From Dreissena polymorpha (Eukaryota > Mollusca > Bivalvia > Myida > Dreissenidae): a DNA stretch of 64,000 nt. The stretch is from assembly GCF_020536995.1 (NCBI RefSeq), contig NC_068363.1, positions 3,338,349 through 3,402,348 on the forward strand. The letters are read 5' to 3'. The notes under the pieces were generated by a model. That model saw only the letters and a list, made by a program, of their open reading frames with translations, had not been told where the DNA came from and did not search any database. Position 1 is the first letter of the stretch. Each line of letters starts with the position of its first letter. The translations under genes were made by a program, and so were the position numbers. Below are positions 58,382-64,000 of this stretch, piece by piece.

Positions 58382-60292
58382 CACCCAATTGTATAAACGC
58401 TGGTTAAAGTTACCGCTCGGTAGCTGTTAAACCTTGGTAAGTTTGCGGTTATTCAGGTTTAGTAACCGTCAAGGTAACTCGATTGTATAAACACGAAATA
58501 CCGCAAAGTAACTAAACCGCGCATAGTGGAATTTAACCAACGGTAAATTTAACCAAAACATTCCCACAATGCATTTTCTAATGACGTAATTTTCGCGCGA
58601 AGTGTCACGCTTCGATTTCGTTAAGAAACAAAATAAACAGCGTCATGTATTTTTTTGATCAAATTCATTTACAAATGCTTTTACAATAAAATAAAGTGTA
58701 CATTTTAACTATGAGTTCATCAAATTTTTCAAAATGTTTACGAACATATGTCACAGACCAGGGAAAAAAATATCATGATGTCGGGATTTGCCTCATTTAA
58801 CGGAATCCCTGGTGCTTCCAACTGCGAGAGAGTGCTTGATAAGACGCCTAATTTTCTTGTTTTTTAAATGATGTAACATATTCATGGTCGTCGTAACATG
58901 CTAGCCTATTCTTTTAATTTTGCTTATAACCCGTTTTCATATGACTGCGTTATAAAATAATATCTTTCGCCAAAGAACGATGTTTACACATTCAAAGCAC
59001 AACGCTGAGTATATCCTTAGCTTCAAATTACATCCGAAAATCACTCTGTCTGTAGTCCAACATTGCATATTGAAATTGAGAAAAGTGCGAGTCTTTTTGA
59101 CGATTTATTATAAACGCGACTTATTTCACACGTACATACACTGTATATCGACGCATTTCAATTGTCAGTTTATCACATTTTCCTTATTTCATGCAATGTG
59201 CATTGTTTATAATCCATGCATATACTTTTGACATTTTTAGAATGTACAACAAGCCATACAAATATCGCACAATTCATAAATAATCTGCAATATTTGCTTT
59301 CCGATTAAATTCATGTTATGCATAGAGATATGTAAAGTATAAGATGATAAAAATAGCACCACACTGGAATTCGGAATGTCCCATTTTTTACACGGGTATT
59401 AACGACTCATTTATCTGTTGTGTAATGGAATGTTTTTCATTTTTTGTTTACTTATATATTAAATTATTTTCGTGTACAATAAGGGCATTTATCATAGACA
59501 AATAAAACATTGTGTAAGTTTAAACATATGTTTGTATGCAGAAATCTGCAAATGTAACCGAGTTTACCAACGGCTATTATTTGTTAAACTGCTCCGGTTC
59601 ATTGAACAGCAGTAATGTAGAGTACGTGACGTAGCCTGTGAAGAAAAAGAAAGTTTATAGAGTTCATAAACTCATTTGAAAATAGTAATAAGTTGGCATA
59701 AGGGTCTTTATTTAACTATGCTAAAATAATTATTAAAGACCCTATATGCAAAATCATCAATTATTGAGTTAAATGGATTATTTATGGATTTTAAAGGATT
59801 ATTAAAGGTAAGATACTAGTTCGAACGTGTTTTGGTTTTTGATTGTACTTTTGTCGTTTACGGTTTTCGGAGAAATGATTTTAACATGGTCGCCATTGAT
59901 GCATCGGATCACACACGGCATATCCATAACATTATATAAAAAAAACACGTTCTGCGCGTCCTTAAATTCGTCGTCCGAAGATGGAAAACGTATTGCTCTG
60001 TAAATTAAGTCAAATAAAGTGTCAGTCGCTGCAATACTTGTCGAAATGTTCAAGGTTGTCGATGGTTAGCTTTTATAATGTCGCGCGACTCGGCCATTTT
60101 GTGTAAGTTACCTCTCGGTTACTTGTACTTACCCACCTAGAGAAGCAGGGTATGTTTTAACTGGGTTTTAACCGATCGGTATAACTTACCTAATTTTATA
60201 CAAACGCTTACCGACCAGTAACCAACAAGTTACCGACTTTTAACCGCCGGTATGTGGTCAACCGCCGGTTTAACTGTTTATACAATCGGGTG
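58382..60292. mobile_element. PIF/Harbinger-type element remnant, 1911 bp
   Basis: Inverted ends CACCCAATTGTATAAAC / GTTTATACAATCGGGTG, flanked by CTG on both sides (58379-58381, 60293-60295), with many GGTTAAAGTTACCG-type subterminal repeats. On the minus strand (60053-59802) an ORF includes VIRCINGDHVKI, matching the GAIDGTHI block of HARBI1-like DDE nucleases. The first Asp of that block is Asn here, and the rest of the nuclease is missing, so it is dead. Confidence 0.75.
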
Positions 60293-60587
60293 CTGCTGGT
60301 AAAATATTGTTTAAAACAGAATTAAAATTTGATTTTCTTTCGGCTATTTTTAGCATACGTAAACGCTAGGAGGCTACACATCACGTTAGTTGCAAAGTTG
60401 TAAACATTTCTACCAATTATGAAACGGGTATATCTTCCATAAGTCTTGACAACGTTGCACTTAAGCTGTGTAATGAGCATTTTTTATGCACAGGAAACTG
60501 AAATCTGGTAAAAAAATTAGACCAGTTTATATGCATAATAATTTAATTTCTCACCTTTATAGAGCCTTTAAAGGAAAATAAAATGTT

Positions 60588-60803
60588 TGAGCCGTGCTCT
60601 GTGAAAAAGGTGTTTAATGCGTGTGCGTTAAGTGTTGTCCCAGATTAGCCTGTGTGGATTGCTCAGGCTAATTAAGGACTATACTTTCCACAAAAACTTG
60701 ATTTTGCTAAAAAGATACTTTTTGGACTGAAAAATATAAAAGCGGAAAGTGTTGTCCCTCATTAGCCTATGCAAACCCCTTTTTCACAGAGCACAGTCTA
60801 TTT
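60588..60803. repeat. 'TTAATGCATGTGC' MITE copy
   Basis: Ends GCCGTGCTCTGTGAAAAAGG / CTTTTTCACAGAGCAC inverted; internal AGATTAGCCTGTG motif. Confidence 0.65.
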
Positions 60804-60849
60804 ATAATGTTTTTGGTTATGTTTGTGATTACGTTTCTTAATTGATTGC

Positions 60850-61351
60850 TCAGGTGAGCTTTTGTGACCGGTCTTTGTCCGTCGTCCGTCCATTAACATT
60901 TGTTTGTAAACACTCTAGAGGCCACATTTCTTGTCCGATCTTCATGAAACTTGGTCAGAAGCTTTGTCCTAATGAAATCTAGGTCGGGTTCGAAACTTGG
61001 GTTGTGTCGGGTCAAAAACTAGGTCACAAGGTCAAAAAATAAGAAAAACATTGTAAACACTGTTAAGTCACATTTCATGCCCAATCTTCATGTAACTTTG
61101 TCAAAATGTTTCTCTTAATGATATGTTGGTTGAGTTCAAATTGGTTCCGGTATTTTGAAAAACATGGCCGCCAGTGGGTGGGGCAGTTTTCCATATTTGG
61201 CTATAAAGAAACCTTGTAAACACTCTTAAAGTCATAATTTTTGCCCAATCATCATAAAACTTAACCAAAACATTGGTTTTATTGATATCTCGGACAAGTT
61301 CGAAAATGGTCCAGATCGGTGAAAAACATGGCCACCAGGGGGCGGGGCAGT
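60850..61351 (+). repeat. 'GCTCAGGTGAGCTTTTGTGACCG' element, 3'-truncated
   Basis: Begins with the hairpin GCTCAGGTGAGC, then GTCCGTCGTCCGTCC and 165-190-bp units (GGCCGCCAGTGGG). Its right end is replaced by the next element. The window's last 160 bp (63841-64000) hold the start of another copy. Confidence 0.7.
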
Positions 61352-62086
61352 TTTTATGTCCCCCACTATAGTAGTGGGGGACATATTGTTTTTGCCCTGT
61401 CTGTCTGTTGGTCTGTTGGTCTGTCTGTCTGTTTGCGCCAACTTTAACATTTTGCAATAACTTTTGCTACATTGAAGATAGCAACTTCATATTTGGCATG
61501 CATGTGTATCTCATGAAGCTGCACATTTTGAGTGGTGAAAGGTGAAGGTCAAGGTCATCCTTCAAGGTCAGAGGTCAAATATATGTGGCCAGAATCGCTT
61601 ATTTTATGAATACTTTTGCAATATTGAAGATAGCAACTTGATATTTGGCATGCATGTGTATCTCATGGAGCTGCACATTTTGAGTGGTGAAAGGTCAAGG
61701 TCAAGGTCATCCTTCAAGGTCAGAGGTCAAATATATGTGGCCGAAATCGCTTATTTTATAAATACTTTTGCAATATTGAAGATAGCAATTTGATATTTGG
61801 CATGGATGTGCATCTCATGGAGCTGCACATTTTGAGTGGTGAAAGGTCAAGATCAAGGTCATCCTTCAAGGTCAGAGGTCAAATATATGTGGCCGAAATC
61901 GCTTATTTTATGAATACTTTTGCAATATTGAAGATAGCAACTTGATATTTGGCATGCATGTGTATCTCATGGAGCTGCACATTTTGAGTGGTGAAAGGTC
62001 AAGGTCATCCTTCACAAGGTCAAGGTCATCCTACAAGGTCAAACGTCATATAGGGGGACATTGTGTTTCACAAACACATCTTGTTT
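61352..62086 (+). mobile_element. AGGTCA-rich dispersed element with four tandem monomers
   Basis: A terminal hairpin CCCCCACTATAGTAGTGGGG, then four monomers (about 150 bp) each with GCAATATTGAAGATAGCA, TGAGTGGTGAAAGGTCAAGG and AGGTCAGAGGTCAAA, and the end GTGTTTCACAAACACATCTT. It is the most expanded copy here. Confidence 0.82.
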
Positions 62087-62129
62087 CTATATGTATATAC
62101 AGTACAGCCAACGCGGGACAAACATAATC

Positions 62130-63780
62130 CACAGCTATGCCATGGTCAGATTATACGTACGCGGCGGCCGAATCGTGTGTTCAAGCGGCGTATCGCCGTG
62201 GCACTCGGCATCAATCCGCGCAACAACGCCGAGCCTGTATTAACCTCGTGTACTTTCGCGGAGTAAATCCGCCGCATACGTACGCGGCGGATCGAGTGAA
62301 AAGATATCCACCTACATGTACATACATGTATGTGTAGCGTAGAAACCAAGATTTACGCTGGTTTCATAATTATTATTTTCACGTTTTAATAAGCGAAATG
62401 GCACTTAATGCGCTTTAACAAATTATCGTTGAATTAATTACGCGCAACTATTAATGTTTCGTTCGATCATCAAATTATCATTATTAAATTTGTTATCCGA
62501 AACGCACTTCCGAATTTTAATGCTAACGTGACCTTTGGCAAATTCTAGCGTCAAATAAACAGTGCTAAAATATCCTTTGTTTCATAAAAAGCGCGCGAAA
62601 ATTATGCAGACATGTAGAACGTCATTTGGAAAGTGTGGGTGTATTTTGTGTTGTATAAATACATTTATCCCACTTTTACAGCGAATTCGGTTGATTAAAG
62701 CCCCGTTGATTAAATATCATCTATAATCAACGGCAGGAAATGACGTCAATATTTCGACGAAATGACATCAAAAATCCAGCGAAATCATCCAGTCAAACTA
62801 ATTTTGTTTTAACAAAAATGTTTACAAAATAAAAGTGGGATAAATACATGTACATGTAGAATAATAGATTAGTGTTGATTATAGATCAGGTTTATCATGT
62901 TCGGCACGAAAACGAAAAAGCACTCGCCAAGGCTCGTGCTTTTTGTTTTCTAAGCCTCGCATGATAAACCTGATCTATAATCAACACTAACCTATTATTC
63001 TCTATGAACATCACGTCAGGCGTCAATTGTGTGTTCAGTGGAAAAACCCGCCCTGATTAGACGTTATTTCATCATCTCTTTAAATAGTAACAAATGCCAA
63101 AATGTTTTTGATACTTAAGGAAATAAGGAGAATGTTTATGTATCGTAAATATTTACAAGCCTTTGCTTTAAAACTGGAATATACGGGATTATCGGGTAAT
63201 TAGTAGCGATATTAACTGTATAATATGAACAAAATAATACGTGTTTATATACGCATTTTCAAACAATAGTTATAATAAGCTGATAATTAACAAAACAACA
63301 AATACTTCTTCACCGTCTTGATTATTGATGTGGCTTCAAACTACTAATTTTCTCAGCTTTAATATAATAGCAAAATCAACATGCAATTAATTTATAAATC
63401 CACTATATGCTGGAGCTTTGACCACTTGTATGTGCGAAAACATAATTACGTGACCTTGTTTATGTGTGAAATACATACACTACGGGCGGGAAACAAACTT
63501 AATTGGCCAGACACATTAACTATGCTTACATGTATATGCTAATACAATCCGCACACAATAAATTTATTCTGATTTTAATTATTATTATAATTGTTCTTTC
63601 AAAATTTGTTAACTGCATGTAACTAATAATTTTAAAAATATTTTTTATATCATGATGCGCATCAACTCGGCATCATGTCGCGGGTCGCGGCATGCCTCGG
63701 CGGACAAGTGCGAAGCTTCGCGGCGAAATGCGACTTGCCGCCGCATACTGACGCGGCTTCAACATTAATGTTTTCATAAT
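62130..63780. repeat. Complex repeat block with CG-rich ends and a cruciform
   Basis: CG-rich, palindrome-rich sequence at 62150-62290 (TACGTACGCGGCGG) and 63655-63765 (CGACTTGCCGCCGCATAC) may be the ends of one element. Between them lie a segment shared with 47700-48360 and a long hairpin at 62858-63001. No gene recognised. Confidence 0.45.
62858..63001. repeat. Long inverted repeat (42-bp arms)
   Basis: Arms 62858-62899 and 62960-63001 are complementary with one mismatch. The 60-base loop contains a second hairpin (AAAAAGCAC ... GTGCTTTTT). Confidence 0.93.
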
Positions 63781-64000
63781 AATACAGTTTAGTTGTGTGT
63801 ATTTATGTGTTAATGGTTATTCGAGGTTCGAGTTTTTTTTTAGCTCACCTGATTGCTCAGGTGAGCTTTTGTGAACGGTCATTGTCCAGCGTCCGGCGGT
63901 CCGTCCGTCAGTTAACATTTGTTCATAAACACTCTAGAGAGCACATTTATTTTCCAATCTTCATGAAACTTGGTCAGAAGCTTTGTCCCAATGAAATCTC

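Noticed and set aside
58980-59231. 83-residue ORF in the Harbinger-like element
   Set aside because: No recognisable domain; an AT-rich chance frame.
62137-62349. Overlapping Arg-rich ORFs
   Set aside because: CG-rich palindromic sequence lacking stops; four frames are open together, so none is supported.

Overview
The window is animal nuclear DNA, most likely from a heterodont bivalve mollusc. The genes have small exons, GT-AG introns and intronic repeats. The dominant repeats (runs of AGGTCA-type motifs, 'GTGAGCTTTTGTGA' and 'ACAAGAGGGCCA' modules, and termini like 'GGGGGCATAAAAA') are of a kind I associate with clams and dreissenid mussels. The species call is inference; I could not search a database. 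There is no operon, CRISPR array, rRNA or phage content.

Three host genes are supported by conserved protein sequence and by splice phases that agree at every junction. (1) A UPF0489 / C5orf22 homologue on the + strand, 2914-16380, seven exons, 471 residues. (2) A NOP9 homologue (nucleolar Pumilio-like ribosome-biogenesis factor) on the - strand, 42051-19555, ten exons, 600 residues. (3) The 5' part of an m-AAA mitochondrial protease subunit (paraplegin/AFG3-like) on the + strand, 42359 to past the window end, of which five exons (206 residues) are visible. Genes 1 and 2 converge, with about 3.2 kb between their stops. Genes 2 and 3 are head to head with 307 bp between their start codons, probably a shared promoter.

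Most other sequence is mobile or repeated DNA. 1-1.3 kb holds two hAT transposase fragments. Intron 1 of the UPF0489 gene holds a nearly whole pogo/Tigger-type transposase (3522-5375), whose 5' end abuts a 20-bp minisatellite, and a short TIR element 28 bp from the exon 2 acceptor. NOP9 introns hold tandem-repeat-bearing elements (20.1-21.2, 27.8-29.6, 32.6-33.9 kb), a 15-bp minisatellite (29.9-30.7 kb), TTAA-flanked MITEs and a fossil integrase scrap. Intron 1 of the protease gene (42.4-51.8 kb) holds a LINE 3' fragment, a 150-bp tandem array, a TIR element with a tRNA-like core, a 1.7-kb hAT-like element and a three-level nested insertion. From 53.2 to 64 kb there is another nested insertion, a PIF/Harbinger derivative and a large cruciform.

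The least ordinary observations are three sequence families with TTAA ends (two with strong internal hairpins, one with an internal tRNA-like module), a series of datable nested insertions with readable target-site duplications, and dispersed repeats that carry perfect nuclear-receptor DR1 and TCAAGGTCA motifs. No wholly new gene system was found. The interest lies in the repeat families and in the UPF0489 motif pattern.
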